Source: Lampris incognitus (Eukaryota > Chordata > Actinopteri > Lampriformes > Lampridae). Taken from it: 64,000 nt of DNA. The stretch covers positions 124,501 to 188,500 of the forward strand of contig NC_079211.1 in assembly GCF_029633865.1 (NCBI RefSeq), read 5' to 3'. Under the pieces are notes generated by a model. That model searched no databases, was not told the DNA's origin, and saw nothing but the letters and a program-made list of their open reading frames with translations. Of this stretch, positions 11,110 through 21,493 are shown in pieces. A program made the translations under genes and the position numbers. Position 1 is the first letter of the stretch, and each line of letters starts with the position of its first letter.

Positions 11110-14100
11110 TCAAACCCTCACACTCCGTAGAAATGGCATCTGAGCCATAGATTCTATTAACCTGTTCACTGACCTCACCACCCTCCCTGTGCGTGTCCTA
11201 ACCCGACCATCGCTCTCTACTTGTGTGCGTGAGACAGTGCGAGCTGCAACATCTGTATCGAGTGAGGGTGGTGCCCCTGTGTGCGAATCAGTGTGAGATA
11301 TAACACCTACATCGAGTGAGTGTGATGCCTCTATGTGTGGTGCATGTGTGTTGTGTGGTGCGTGTGTGTTGGGTGGAGACTGAGCAGTGGCCCCCACAGG
11401 ACTGACTACCAGACTAGACGGAATGAACTCTTCCGCTTCTGCCCACTCAGATCTAGGTGAGTCTCCAAGTGACGAGACTGCTAGCCCCGCTGCATCCCCT
11501 GAGACTGTCAGGCCATCTGCACTGTCCTCCTCATCGGACCCTGCGCAGTCAAGCAACTGACTGGTTGTACTGGACTCCTCACCCTGATCTAACTCAGGAA
11601 GGGGCAAGAAGTTGACCTCCAACAAACGGTTCCTGTGCACCACCCTGGTGTGCCCCTCTGCATCCTGAATCTTGTAGACGTGGATATTGGGGTTGACACC
11701 GACAACCGTGTACACTCCGTTCTCCCATTTGTCAGCCAACTTTCTCTTCCCTCGCTCACTCTGGTTCGCAACCAAAACACGATCCCCGACAGACAGGACA
11801 GTGCCCTTGGCATGTCTGTTGTACTGTCGCGCCTGATGCTGCTGCTCAGCCGTGGAGTGCTTCTGAGCGATCTCCATTGCACTCCTTAGACAGGAAAGCA
11901 GAGACTGAGCATAAGAGTCATAATCAACAACGTGAGGGTCATGCAAAACCTGCCTGAACATAACATCCACCGGCAGTCTTGGGACACGCCCATACATCAG
12001 GAAGAAAGGCGCGTAACCCGTGGTCTCGTGAACAGTGGCATTGTACGCGAGCGTGAGAGAATGGATCTGCTGAGGCCACTGTTGCTTCTGCTGAAGCGGA
12101 AGGGAACGGAGCATATTCCCCATCGTGCGATTAAACCGCTCTGTCCCGCCATTACCCATAGGATGGTAGGCCGTCGTGTGGGACTTCGCTACACCCGCCA
12201 ACCTGAGAAGCTCTGCAATCAGGTTGCTCTCAAAGGTTGTGCCCTGGTCAGAATGTATTCTCTCCGGAAACCCGTAAACACAGAATACATGATCCCAGAG
12301 TTTCTTGGCGACCTGCTTCGCTGTCTGATTGGCGCAGGGGAACGCGTGAGCAAGCTTAGTGAAGTGGTCAGTAACCACTAGGACATCGACCGACCGCTGC
12401 TTACTGTCCTCAGCGGACCAGAAATCCATACACACAAGCTGCATCGGTGCGGAGGTTTTAATGCTCTCCAGGGGCGCGCAAGCAGCTGGCTCTGGGGTCT
12501 TCCCAAACACACATCTCCGACAGCATCTGACATATGCTCTGATATCCCTCTCCATGTCAGGCCAATAAAAACGCTGCCTTGCAAGAGAGAGAGTACGGTC
12601 CTGGCCCTGATGACCAGCGTGATCGTGGATGCCAGACAGTGCCTTGTCTTTCAGACTCAGAGGTAAAACATACTGAGACCTCCTCTGCTTGGACACTGGG
12701 TCCTTTGTCACCCTGTACAAGACACCATCATTGACTTCCAACTTCTCCCACTGTTTCAACAGCCTGAGGACCTTCTGGTCAGCACCATGCCTCTCACGCC
12801 TCGATGGCCGCTTCCGAACAGCGACAAAGGGCAACACCTTGGAGATGCAGGGGTCCTGCTCCTGACTCAACCTGAGCTCCTCGGTGGATAACATTGGCAG
12901 TGTATCCTGACCACCCGACAGATACTGAACGTGCTGGACCAAACTGAGTGCTGTGAATACTGATGCATCAGGCCAGTCACATTTGGCTTGACAAAAAGCC
13001 CTGACCTCAGCTGCATCACAAGCAAACCCAGATCGCGCACTACTCAGTGTTTGGGACTGGCAACTGAGTCTGAAAACATCCTGCACAGAGTCCCCCTCAA
13101 CCCCGTCGGCTTCCTGAACAAGGGCCGGGTAGGGCTCCCTAAGTAGCCTCTGACTGACGGGCTTGGAAAAAAGGTCGCGACTCAATGCATCCGCCACCAC
13201 GTTTTTCTTCCCTGGCAGGTGTTTGAGATCGAAGGTGTAAGATGCCAACTTAGACACCCAGCGGATCTCACACGCGTCAAGCTTCGGTTTCGTTAGGAGA
13301 TAAGTCAGCGGATTATTATCTGTCCAAACGGTGAAGCTTTGACCCTTCAGCCAGTGGCTGAACTTTTCACAAACACTCCACTTCAGCGCCATGAACTCCA
13401 GTCTATGAGCTGGATACTTCCGCTGTGAGGCACTGAGGGACTTGCTTGCAAAACCAACAGGTCTGGCCTTGGACTCTCCTCGGGGCACTTGAGACAGCAC
13501 CGCGCCGAGTCCATCCAAAGACGCATCGACCGACAAAATGAAAGGCACCTCAAAGTCTGGATGGGCAAGCACCACACACTCCAGTAACATCGTCTTCAAC
13601 AGATCAAATGCTTCCCCACATTCCACCGTCCAGTCTGCGGAGGTAAGCTTACGGAAGCTGCCATGGGGCTTCTTATCCTTAGCCGACCTCCCCCTCCTCT
13701 TTTGTCCAGCTGTAAGGGCGAACAGGGGCTTAGCCACGGAGGAGCAGTTCGGGAGGAAATGCTGGTAGTAAAATACCATACCAAGGAAAGATTTGATCCT
13801 ACGAACAGAAGGCGTGCACCCATCACCTTCCATGAGATCCTGCACTGTCATGTTGGAGATGACCTCTACTTTGGAGGGATCGACAGACACACCTCCGCCA
13901 TCAACCACGTGGCCCAAAAACCGCACCCGCTTCTGCAGCAGATGACACTTCTTCGGAGCCAGTTTCAAGTTGTTCTCCCTCAACCTCTGAAACACAGTGC
14001 GGAGCCTCGACAGAGCCTCAACCTCTGACGGCGCGAAGACAAGAAGATCATCAAGATAGCACAAAAGCTTCGTGAAGTTCAGATCCCCAAAGATCCCAAT

Positions 14101-15792
14101 CATCATTCTCATGAAGGCTGCAGGGCTATTACAAAGGCCCTGTGGCATGCGATTGTATTCATGCAACCCAAGGGGAGTCGTGAAAGCAGTGTACTTCTTG
14201 TCATCTTCATGCATTGGGATGTTGAAGAAGCCAGAGGTGAGGTCCATCGTACTAAAGAGGCAGTTACCACCCAGCGCGGCAAGACAGTCCGACTGGTGTG
14301 GCAAGGGATGAGCGTCTTTCAAGGTCCGAGCATTCAGCCATCTGAAATCAGTGCAGATCTGAAGCCCGCCATCCTTCTTCCATACCATAACCAGCGGTGA
14401 AGCGTATGCGCTCGAGGACTTCCGGACAATCCCTTTCTCCTCCATATCAGTGAGAACTTGTCTCAACTTCTGATAGTGGGCTGGGGGAACCCTCCTGTAG
14501 GGCAAGCGAAAGGGGCGCTCATCCACCAGATGGATGCGATGTGTGTATCCTGTGACCTCGCCACAGTCCAGAGAGTCCCTGGAGAAGATGTCATTGTACT
14601 CGGTGAGCAGCTGAGTGAGCTGGGACTTGCATGCCTCACTAACCTGACAGGAGCTGAGGTCAATGTCACTGAGTCCGAGCTCTGACAAACTCCTAGCCGG
14701 CTGGACAGGGGGACAGGCACTATCTGTGGCGTTGGACTCATGCCTCCCTGCAACTGATTGCAGTCCCTGGAAAACATTAAAGTCCTCAATCGCCAAGCAT
14801 GGAAACACATCAGCCAACTTGCAGTTCCTTTTCAGTGTGATGGCTTTGTCAGATGGATTGACAACAGTCATGGGTACCCACCTATCACCCCAGAGCGGTG
14901 TGACAAGTCGACCTACGAGGACACTGCGTGGCATGGCCTTGGAGTCTGTCGGCTCCACAACAACAGTGCTTCCAGCTGACATAGGCACCTTAGCAGGAAG
15001 TCTGCCCCAGACTAACTGCTCGTGCCTCGGTAAGAGTGTCACGGCCTGGGTGAGCTTAACAGTACCTATCTTCTCAGGAACTGCACCACCCCTCCAGCGC
15101 TCTACATTCGTGAACATGGACAAGAACTGTTCAACGTCAGGACTAGACGGATGTTCCTGTCTGGACGTGATGTCCCAGTACTCAGTACCACTCTTGAGTA
15201 CATGGGCCACATGTTTAATGACGTTTGTGCCGACTATCAGATCATCATGCTGACCGGGCACGACCAGAGTGGGTATGACAAAGGAAACACCATAAAGCTG
15301 CATGTTGAGGTCATAAAAACCATCAGGCCTAGTCTCCAGACCACCGCAGCCAATCAAGACAATGTTCTCTTCAGGCTGCTGCTTCTCAGGTAAAACACCC
15401 CCAGAGCGGAGCTTCTCTACTGCATTTTCACTGATACTGCATGACATAGAGCCAGTATCCAACATGCCATTAAGCTGCACACTCTGGTTGATAAGAACAG
15501 GAGCATAGAACAAGTCACTGAAAGCCTGAATCCTCTGTGTCGCCTGAATGACCATACCCGAACCCTGAGGTGCTTTGGCACACTTGTCTTCATACAAGTG
15601 AGCCAGGTCGGAGACATCAGTGAGGGATACATCTACATTACCCACACCATCCCTCTCTAGGTGTGGGTTTAGTAGTTTAACGGACGAGACTGACGACCAG
15701 CTCTTCCACCAGGCTGAGAACGGAGCTGGTTGGGCGGCTGAGGGTGAGGACAGTCCCTCTTCCAATGACCAGGAGACAAACAGTTTATACAT
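11110..15792 (-). CDS. Gypsy-A pol polyprotein (PR-RT-RH-IN)
   Basis: One uninterrupted 1,560-codon frame. Aspartic protease motif LDTGS at residues ~111-115. Reverse transcriptase at ~430-640 with the catalytic CYLDDLLVF at ~578-586. RNase H at ~750-870 with SVDAS, a mid-domain Glu (HRLEFMALK) and VWTDNNPL. Integrase has an HHCC zinc module (~1057-1094) and a catalytic core with D1123 (CMDFW), D1182 (HSDQGTTF) and E1218 (GGTERFN). A long Ser/Thr-rich tail lacks a chromodomain. Pol overlaps the zinc-knuckle frame by ~120 nt in a different phase, so expression as Gag-Pol would need frameshifting. The first residues are probably not a genuine start. Confidence 0.95.
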   Translation of the reverse strand: MYKLFVSWSLEEGLSSPSAAQPAPFSAWWKSWSSVSSVKLLNPHLERDGVGNVDVSLTDVSDLAHLYEDKCAKAPQGSGMVIQATQRIQAFSDLFYAPVLINQSVQLNGMLDTGSMSCSISENAVEKLRSGGVLPEKQQPEENIVLIGCGGLETRPDGFYDLNMQLYGVSFVIPTLVVPGQHDDLIVGTNVIKHVAHVLKSGTEYWDITSRQEHPSSPDVEQFLSMFTNVERWRGGAVPEKIGTVKLTQAVTLLPRHEQLVWGRLPAKVPMSAGSTVVVEPTDSKAMPRSVLVGRLVTPLWGDRWVPMTVVNPSDKAITLKRNCKLADVFPCLAIEDFNVFQGLQSVAGRHESNATDSACPPVQPARSLSELGLSDIDLSSCQVSEACKSQLTQLLTEYNDIFSRDSLDCGEVTGYTHRIHLVDERPFRLPYRRVPPAHYQKLRQVLTDMEEKGIVRKSSSAYASPLVMVWKKDGGLQICTDFRWLNARTLKDAHPLPHQSDCLAALGGNCLFSTMDLTSGFFNIPMHEDDKKYTAFTTPLGLHEYNRMPQGLCNSPAAFMRMMIGIFGDLNFTKLLCYLDDLLVFAPSEVEALSRLRTVFQRLRENNLKLAPKKCHLLQKRVRFLGHVVDGGGVSVDPSKVEVISNMTVQDLMEGDGCTPSVRRIKSFLGMVFYYQHFLPNCSSVAKPLFALTAGQKRRGRSAKDKKPHGSFRKLTSADWTVECGEAFDLLKTMLLECVVLAHPDFEVPFILSVDASLDGLGAVLSQVPRGESKARPVGFASKSLSASQRKYPAHRLEFMALKWSVCEKFSHWLKGQSFTVWTDNNPLTYLLTKPKLDACEIRWVSKLASYTFDLKHLPGKKNVVADALSRDLFSKPVSQRLLREPYPALVQEADGVEGDSVQDVFRLSCQSQTLSSARSGFACDAAEVRAFCQAKCDWPDASVFTALSLVQHVQYLSGGQDTLPMLSTEELRLSQEQDPCISKVLPFVAVRKRPSRRERHGADQKVLRLLKQWEKLEVNDGVLYRVTKDPVSKQRRSQYVLPLSLKDKALSGIHDHAGHQGQDRTLSLARQRFYWPDMERDIRAYVRCCRRCVFGKTPEPAACAPLESIKTSAPMQLVCMDFWSAEDSKQRSVDVLVVTDHFTKLAHAFPCANQTAKQVAKKLWDHVFCVYGFPERIHSDQGTTFESNLIAELLRLAGVAKSHTTAYHPMGNGGTERFNRTMGNMLRSLPLQQKQQWPQQIHSLTLAYNATVHETTGYAPFFLMYGRVPRLPVDVMFRQVLHDPHVVDYDSYAQSLLSCLRSAMEIAQKHSTAEQQHQARQYNRHAKGTVLSVGDRVLVANQSERGKRKLADKWENGVYTVVGVNPNIHVYKIQDAEGHTRVVHRNRLLEVNFLPLPELDQGEESSTTSQLLDCAGSDEEDSADGLTVSGDAAGLAVSSLGDSPRSEWAEAEEFIPSSLVVSPVGATAQSPPNTHAPHNTHAPHIEASHSLDVGVISHTDSHTGAPPSLDTDVAARTVSRTQVESDGRVRTRTGRVVRSVNRLIESMAQMPFLRSVRV

Positions 15793-15935
15793 CGGTTCTC
15801 CCGGCTGCAGTGGGAAAATGTGGAGTGATCCGGAGACTTACAAACCCTGCACAACCGCTGCGGTGCGTCTGGCACCCGCCCTGCGGCGCTAGCTCGCGGT
15901 TGATCCGCGTCGGTGTCTGGACCGCAGCGCTAACT
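15669..15935 (-). CDS. Gypsy-A nucleocapsid (zinc-knuckle) frame
   Basis: A short open frame between gag and pol encodes two Cys/His knuckles: CRVCKSPDHSTFSHC and CINCLSPGHWKRDC (CX2CX4HX4C). Its frame differs from both the longer gag frame upstream and pol downstream. It is open back to a TAG near 15935. It is the expected C-terminus of Gag, so either a one-base indel separates it from gag in this copy or two successive -1 shifts are used. Confidence 0.8.
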
Positions 15936-17200
15936 GGAACCTGAGTCTGCATTGTGACCAAACGGTCTAGCAAGCTCACCAAACTCCTCATATAGTCATC
16001 ACCGCCAAAGACAGGTGCGGGAGACGGTGTAGGACACCTTGCACAAAATGGTGTAGATGACGCATGAGCCGGGACGGGAGATGGCACCACCGGCACGGTC
16101 GTGTTCAAGTCGGGAGCCACGTCGACTACAGGGACATGAACCTGTGAATGGAACCTACGCTCTACCGCGCCTGCTTCACGTTGTCCACCTGCAGCAACAC
16201 GGTACTTCCTCTCCAGCATGTGCTCATCAAGCCTCTCTTGGATCTCGCTAGCAGACCATTTCCCTGCGGACTTGAACTTAAAAACATTGGCAAGAGACTG
16301 ATCTGGACAGTGTTTGATAAACATCATGCTTACCTCATGGCTTGGCTCTTCAATACTACGGCCTTGCCGCTTCAAGCATTCGTCAGCCACCTCCACTGTC
16401 TTATTAAGCCTAATCCAATACTCCATAGCGTCCTCACCTGGCTTGGGCAGCGTACTGTAAAAGTCCGCCAGGGGCATGCTCGAGTATGTGAAGTCACTAA
16501 AGTGTTGCTTCAGTACATCAAAAATAATGTGGGGGTTCGCTATGTGGTCGACAGATGTGTTGCGCAGCTTTATCCTCACCACGTCCCTTGCTTTCCCCAT
16601 AAGCTTAGCTAGAATCTCATGTGACTGCTCACTAACTGGAATGGCTCGCTTCCTCAAATACAAAGTCATAAGGCTCTCCCACTCATGAACTGTAAACTTA
16701 TCAGAGCTGTCGCCCCTGAAAATAGGAGGCTCCCTAGCGTCTGTCTGCATTACTACTCTAACACTAGGCACTGTCTCCGAACACTGTTCAGCAGACCTAG
16801 CACTGTCTGTGTGTGTGTTTCTAAGCATTTGTGTTTCCTGCAGCTTAGCAGTGATTGACTCTCCTATCTTCTCTGCTAACCGAGTAATGAGCATGGCTAA
16901 CTCGCCCACTGGCTGCTCGCTGTTACCCAGCACAGCCCCTTCGCTGATACCTGGCCTGGCCCGTTCTACGTAGCGTGTGGAGGTGAACTGAGGAGTGCCA
17001 AATGTGGTCGGGTCTCTAGGTCCTGGTGCTCTGGTGTCTGGTTCCCCGCCCTCTAAGAGCTGCCCGAAACTCCTACCTACACCTAGCCGTAAACCCCCAC
17101 CCACATCTAACTGGTACCCCCTCTCCATAGCACACTGGCGATCCAAAAGATCCTGATGAGCAATGTTACCCCCACCTACGTACGAACCACCCTCTGCCAT
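15785..17200 (-). CDS. Gypsy-A gag
   Basis: 471 codons from ATG at 17200, the first good start after the leader. Residues ~150-330 hold a retrotransposon capsid-like helical region (FRGDSSDKFTVHEWESLM, LMGKARDVVRIKLRN, ADFYSTLPKPGEDAMEYWI). A Pro/Ser-rich linker follows. The frame runs ~100 nt past the start of the zinc-knuckle frame and ends in frame-shifted knuckle sequence, a sign that the true Gag continues in the neighbouring frame. Confidence 0.85.
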   Translation of the reverse strand: MAEGGSYVGGGNIAHQDLLDRQCAMERGYQLDVGGGLRLGVGRSFGQLLEGGEPDTRAPGPRDPTTFGTPQFTSTRYVERARPGISEGAVLGNSEQPVGELAMLITRLAEKIGESITAKLQETQMLRNTHTDSARSAEQCSETVPSVRVVMQTDAREPPIFRGDSSDKFTVHEWESLMTLYLRKRAIPVSEQSHEILAKLMGKARDVVRIKLRNTSVDHIANPHIIFDVLKQHFSDFTYSSMPLADFYSTLPKPGEDAMEYWIRLNKTVEVADECLKRQGRSIEEPSHEVSMMFIKHCPDQSLANVFKFKSAGKWSASEIQERLDEHMLERKYRVAAGGQREAGAVERRFHSQVHVPVVDVAPDLNTTVPVVPSPVPAHASSTPFCARCPTPSPAPVFGGDDYMRSLVSLLDRLVTMQTQVPVSAAVQTPTRINRELAPQGGCQTHRSGCAGFVSLRITPHFPTAAGRTDV

Positions 17201-17647
17201 GTTCCTACCTCTAACACTCAGATAAAATAAAAAATAAAATAAAAAAGTGAAAAGCTCAATTCATTTAAATAATTGAATCTAGAAATCACTAAGAGATTGA
17301 AACAATCACACACAATCAACAAATTCACCAATAGATTAATCACATATGCACATATCCAGTAGTTTAGATCAATAGATTATTCACACGAGTCCTTCAATCA
17401 CATCAACATTAACCTTTTTTTCCTTTTTTTTCTCGTGTGTTTTTCTTCCTTCAGTACATACAAATGTCCTGTTCACAAGCCCAGTCCATGGTAACCACAG
17501 CTATGACTGTCCAGTGTCCACACAGCTCAACTCCAGTCCACTGTAACATGAGTGTACAGTCTATAGAAATACCTGAGGACGTCTGGGGCTTGATGACGAC
17601 AGCAGCCTCCCGCGGCGAGCAACTGATGTCACTCTCAGGATCCAGGA
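17201..17647 (-). other. Gypsy-A untranslated leader
   Basis: About 450 bp between primer site and gag ATG, including AT-rich and A/T-run sequence. No convincing gene. It would carry packaging or leader signals in an LTR element. Confidence 0.6.
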
Positions 17648-17661
17648 GGGTCACGGCACCA
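17648..17661 (-). other. Gypsy-A primer-binding site (tRNA-His type)
   Basis: Directly after the 5' LTR the minus strand reads TGGTGCCGTGACCC. The first 12 bases are complementary to the 3' end of vertebrate tRNA-His (…GTCACGGCACCA). Confidence 0.85.
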
Positions 17662-17662
17662 A

Positions 17663-18383
17663 TGTAACGGGGGCAGTCCTATGCTGTTCTATGCTGGTCA
17701 GCCTGCTGCATGCCCGTCACTCTCATCAGTAGCTCTGCGTTGTGTTCTAGTTGTGTGGGGCCCCAGGTGTTGTGGGGGGCCCTCAGTCTCTCATCATCAT
17801 CATCATCATCATCAGGATCAAGGAAGGAGCGGGGACACACAGGACTCTATTTGGCCCACCTTGCCATTTATTTTGGTTTCAAACCCTTCGACAAACGTCC
17901 AGTCCTCCAGCGGGAGCGGTGTTTCTTACGGACGTGGGGGTCGAAGTTCAACCACTGCCCGGACTCCACTCGTGTGCGTTAGAAGTAGAAACCGTCCACG
18001 GGACTCCGATGTAAGAAAGGATAAACAAGTATTTTATCCCACAGCTTGCAGTATCTTCTTACAGGGATACTCAAGGTTACGTTCTCCTCAACCAGCAAAA
18101 CTGTCCCACGGTAAGGAACACGTGTGGCTCGGCTCGATTGCTGCTTGAGACTCCTCCCACAAAACAAAAATGGCCTCTCCCGCGTTCCGTCTTCCGTGTA
18201 CCCATAAGACCTCTCTCTTAAAGCGACAGTACACGTATATGACGGTCGTTGTAAAACACATTAAAGTAAATAATGACATAAAATAAAATGTAGTAAACAC
18301 AAATAACAGCACACAGACAGGATTTGGTGATATTTCATACTCAAACAAAATAAAATAAAAACATTAATTTTAACCTGGTTACA
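17663..18383 (-). repeat. Gypsy-A 5' LTR
   Basis: 721 bp, same boundaries and nearly the same sequence as the copy at 10087-10807. It would contain the element's promoter. The 4-bp target duplication CATA follows at 18384-18387. Confidence 0.95.
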
Positions 18384-18640
18384 CATAGATAGTTTTAAGA
18401 ATCAGCTCAAGACCCATTTTTATGCTCTTGTTTTTAATAAATTCCATTTCATTTCTTTTACTCTTTTTTTAATCTTGTACCGTGGTTTTATTTGCCTAGG
18501 TCTGCGTTTTATCACTTTTAACTTATTTTATTTGCATTGTTGAGTTTTATCGTTTCCCTTATTTTTAATGTTTATCACTTTAAGCTGCATTTTATGTATG
18601 AAAGGTGCTATACAAATCAAGTTTATCATCTATGATGTGA
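18384..18640 (+). mobile_element. L2-like LINE 3' end, right part
   Basis: It resumes the LINE coding tail interrupted by Gypsy-A and continues into a 3' UTR ending TGAAAGGTGCTATACAAATC followed by AAGTTTATCATC, a typical L2/CR1-type terminus. Together with 9893-10086 it is one insertion that pre-dates Gypsy-A. Confidence 0.75.
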
Positions 18641-19027
18641 CTGCTGGTGTTGGAGCCAGCTTTAAAGTTAGTTGTAATCACTCTTTATAGCTTTTCGAAA
18701 ACAGATTGTCGTATAAGAGCTATTGAAATATTGACAACTTACAATAATAGTAGTACCAAAGTTTTTGTTTCGCTTCCAAAACATCCACATCCCAATTTAA
18801 AAAAAATAATTTAAAAACCCTTGATACAAGTATCATCTCGTTCATATGGGGGAATAAGTCTAGCCGAATCAGAAAATCCCATCTCCAAAGACCAATGCGC
18901 TCAGGAGGCCTGGCTGTGCCCAATTTCCGTTATGATTGGGCATGCAATATTTAGAAAATAATTCGCTGGTTTGAAGAAAAAAAGCCAGTTGCAGGACAGG
19001 CAGACTGGGTATGATTAGAGTTCTCGT
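18641..19027 (+). mobile_element. L1/Tx1 ORF2 C-terminal fragment and flank
   Basis: At about 18850-18950 one plus frame reads RIRKSHLQRPMRSGGLAVPN then FRYDWACNI, the conserved 'GGLALPN…YYWA' region near the end of L1-type ORF2. The remainder (18641-18840, 18960-19027) is AT-rich without recognised content. Gypsy-B has inserted at its right edge. Confidence 0.6.
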
Positions 19028-19800
19028 TGTTGTGGTTACACCGCCCCGAGCTGCCTCCCCGGCACGTTCAAGCCACTCCCCCAGCTCGGACGTGCCGGAA
19101 ACATCCGAGCGCTCGGCTCGCGCTCTGAGGAGACGAGCGCTGCACTGCACCAGGTGTTTGCCATCATCCATCAGGCACACCTGTGGCAATCAGGCAGCCC
19201 TCTACAAGAAGCCTCCCAGAACGTCTCTCAGTGCTTCGACGTACTGAACCCTGCGGTGAAGTTCTGATAAGCCCTCCAGCGGTCCTTGCTTTCTGTTTAT
19301 TCCCCAGTGTCTTATCTTCGTGTCTCTGTTTCCTCCCAAGACTCTCCCTCCGCGATTTCCACGGCTCCCCGCGTCTCCCTCGTCCCCAGCGACCTTCACG
19401 TTTCTCCCCGGACCTCTCCTGCGATCTCCCCCCTTGTCTCTCTACCTGGACCCCTCCTTTCGGACTCGACTTCCCGGATCTCGGACCTGGACTTTCTCGG
19501 ACAACCCCTCTTGGATCACGGACTGGACTTTCTCGCCAGGTGCACGCACATTTCTTCAACACCTCCTGGTCATTTACATACCGCACCACACATTGGCTAA
19601 AAACACTCACACATAGTTATACACGCAAACCACGGGACACCACACATAGTTTATTCACACATCCCACTAACAGAACGCCTTTTTTCACCATACATTTCCC
19701 TCCCACAATAAAACCCCCCTTTGTAGACTTAGAAGTCATCTCGTGTCTGTCTGTCTTGGGTTTCGCCACACGGGTCAGGTTCTGGTGCGCGAGCATAACA
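19028..19800 (+). repeat. Gypsy-B 5' LTR
   Basis: 773 bp from TGTTGTGGTTACACC to GCGCGAGCATAACA. It contains the block GCTTCGACGTACT at 19233-19245, complementary to the sequence after the LTR, and repeated pyrimidine-rich TCTCCC/CTCGTC stretches. Open frames in it are non-genic. Confidence 0.92.
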
Positions 19801-19812
19801 GAACGTCGAAGC
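19800..19812 (+). other. Gypsy-B self-priming site
   Basis: The 13 bases AGAACGTCGAAGC at the LTR/gag junction are the reverse complement, with one mismatch, of GCTTCGACGTACT inside the LTR (19233-19245). No tRNA 3' end matches. Tf1 and sushi-type elements prime reverse transcription by folding their own 5' RNA end onto such a site, and the spacing here fits. Only 4 bases separate it from the gag ATG. Confidence 0.75.
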
Positions 19813-19816
19813 CATC

Positions 19817-21493
19817 ATGGACCCAGGCAAACCCAAGGAGCGGACGGTTCCTGTGACGCCCCTGAGCCCCGTCCCCCTAGAGGCAGTAGTAAGAAGTCAC
19901 AGTTGCCAACTTGCCTCTCTCTGCTCAGAGCTTACTACTGCCTTCACCCGTGTCACCGGAGAGATCAGCGATCTTCAGTCCGGCTCCCAGGCCGCGACGA
20001 GCACGTTAGATGCCCTCACCGCGCAGATCGCTGCACTCTCCACAGCGGTCTCCAGGATGAGCGACCACCCTGCCCTGGCCTCGGTCTCTGCCCCCAGCTC
20101 GGCCTCCGGTTTCCCCGTTCCTGGTCCCGACGTTCCCCCTCCGAGTCAACCCCCACTGGACCCCCGGTGCGAGCCTAACCTCCCCTGCCCCAAGGCCTTC
20201 GGTGGGGAGTTCGAGCTGTGCAGGGGTTTCCTTGGTCAGTGTGAGCTCCTGTTCAAACACCAGCCAGCTAGGTATAGGACAGGAGAGACCAAGGTAGCCC
20301 TTGTCATGTCCCTCCTCACCGGCAAAGCCCTCGGCTGGGCCATAACGGCGGTAGGCCATACCGAGCAGCTCGCCTCGGACTATGGTGCCTTCCGCCGCGA
20401 GTTCAATCTGGTGTTCGACCACCCAGCTGACGGGCAGGACGCTGCCGGCCGCCTCCATTCCATCCAACAGGGAGCCAGGTCGGTGGCCGAGTATTCCCTG
20501 GAGGTAAGGATACTCGCGGCAGACAGTGGGTGGGATGACACTGCGCTCAAGAGCGCGTACAGGAGGGGGCTGAGCGAGCCCATCAAAGATCTTATCGTTC
20601 GGGACCGCCCTGCCTCCTTCAACGAGCTCGTCACCCTCGCCCTCCAGATGGACGAACGGCTGCGGGAGCGGCGCCAGGAACGCGCCCCGCGCGCTGGCCC
20701 CTCCCATAGACCAACCCCCGTCCGTCCTACCGGTGCCTTCCCTGGGTCAGCGTCCCGTGGGCTCTCTCCACCCTCACACTCCCCCTCGCAACCCTGGGTG
20801 GCTTCTGGATCCAGGCCGGAGGAGGAGCCCATGCAGTTGGGTCGGTCACGGCTCCCGCTGGAAGTTAGGGAGCAGAGGATGCATGGCCACCTCTGCCTCT
20901 ACTGCGGGAGGTCGGGCCACTATATCAAGGCCTGCCCGACTCGCCCAAAAAGACCCGGCTCACTAGTGAGGGGTGTCCTAGTGAGTCTGACGACCCTTCC
21001 TCAGCCCCAGCCCAAGAAGGAGCACAACCACCTTTTTCCGGTCACTCTCACCTGGGGTAACCGCTCACTGTCTGTTGGTGCACTCCTGGATTCGGGGGCG
21101 GACGAGTGTTTGATGGACACCTCGCTGGCCCGGCAGGCCGGCATTCCACTCGTCCCCCTAGACACACCCCTCACAGCCCAAGCCCTAGATGGACGTTCAC
21201 TTGGTAAAATCACACACAGCACTGCTTCCCTCACCCTCACTCTTTCGGGTAATCACGTAGAAGCTATCCGTTTCTTGGTTTTGCGCGCCCCTGGTGTTAG
21301 GAAGACCGTGGTTGGAACGGCACGATCCCTACATCTCTTGGTCTACTGGGCGGATTTTGGGTTCGAGCGTTGCGTGTCATGCCAACTGCCTTCGCTCCGC
21401 CCACTCCCCGTCCAGCGGCCTCAGACCCGTGCCTCCTCCCACGGATCTCACTGGTGTTCCTTCCATTTATCACGATTTAGCCCCTGTATTTAG
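19817..21493 (+). CDS. Gypsy-B gag-protease
   Basis: 558 codons; the start ATG lies 16 nt after the LTR. An N-terminal coiled-coil-like stretch is followed by a capsid region (residues ~130-290: [43 protein letters not shown]). A zinc knuckle [14 protein letters not shown] lies at ~357 and a protease motif [11 protein letters not shown] at ~423. After about residue 488 the frame no longer matches the family: the [11 protein letters not shown] motif continues in the next frame (from 21294). This points to a one-base indel in the C-run near 21283-21288. Confidence 0.88.
   Translation: MDPGKPKERTVPVTPLSPVPLEAVVRSHSCQLASLCSELTTAFTRVTGEISDLQSGSQAATSTLDALTAQIAALSTAVSRMSDHPALASVSAPSSASGFPVPGPDVPPPSQPPLDPRCEPNLPCPKAFGGEFELCRGFLGQCELLFKHQPARYRTGETKVALVMSLLTGKALGWAITAVGHTEQLASDYGAFRREFNLVFDHPADGQDAAGRLHSIQQGARSVAEYSLEVRILAADSGWDDTALKSAYRRGLSEPIKDLIVRDRPASFNELVTLALQMDERLRERRQERAPRAGPSHRPTPVRPTGAFPGSASRGLSPPSHSPSQPWVASGSRPEEEPMQLGRSRLPLEVREQRMHGHLCLYCGRSGHYIKACPTRPKRPGSLVRGVLVSLTTLPQPQPKKEHNHLFPVTLTWGNRSLSVGALLDSGADECLMDTSLARQAGIPLVPLDTPLTAQALDGRSLGKITHSTASLTLTLSGNHVEAIRFLVLRAPGVRKTVVGTARSLHLLVYWADFGFERCVSCQLPSLRPLPVQRPQTRASSHGSHWCSFHLSRFSPCI

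Larger units (their letters stand above)
10087..18383 (-). mobile_element. Gypsy-A: complete young Ty3/Gypsy element
   Basis: A full-length LTR retrotransposon in minus orientation, 8,297 bp, flanked by a 4-bp duplication CATA. LTRs are 721 bp each and differ by only about two substitutions by eye (AAGAAACAC/AAGGAACAC and ATAAAAGT/ATTAAAGT), so insertion was recent. Order on the minus strand: LTR, His-type primer site, gag, zinc-knuckle frame, protease-RT-RNase H-integrase, polypurine tract, LTR. No env-like gene is present. The uninterrupted pol suggests the copy, or a close relative, may still be mobile. Confidence 0.95.

Noticed and set aside
11635..12381. Plus-strand frames within Gypsy-A pol
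   Set aside because: Antisense shadows of the 1,560-codon pol frame.
19183..20178. 331-codon plus-strand frame
   Set aside because: It spans the Gypsy-B LTR and gag in the wrong frame; a GC-rich shadow.
20006..20832. Minus-strand frames of 233 and 150 codons opposite Gypsy-B gag
   Set aside because: Antisense shadows of a GC-rich coding region with no recognisable domain.
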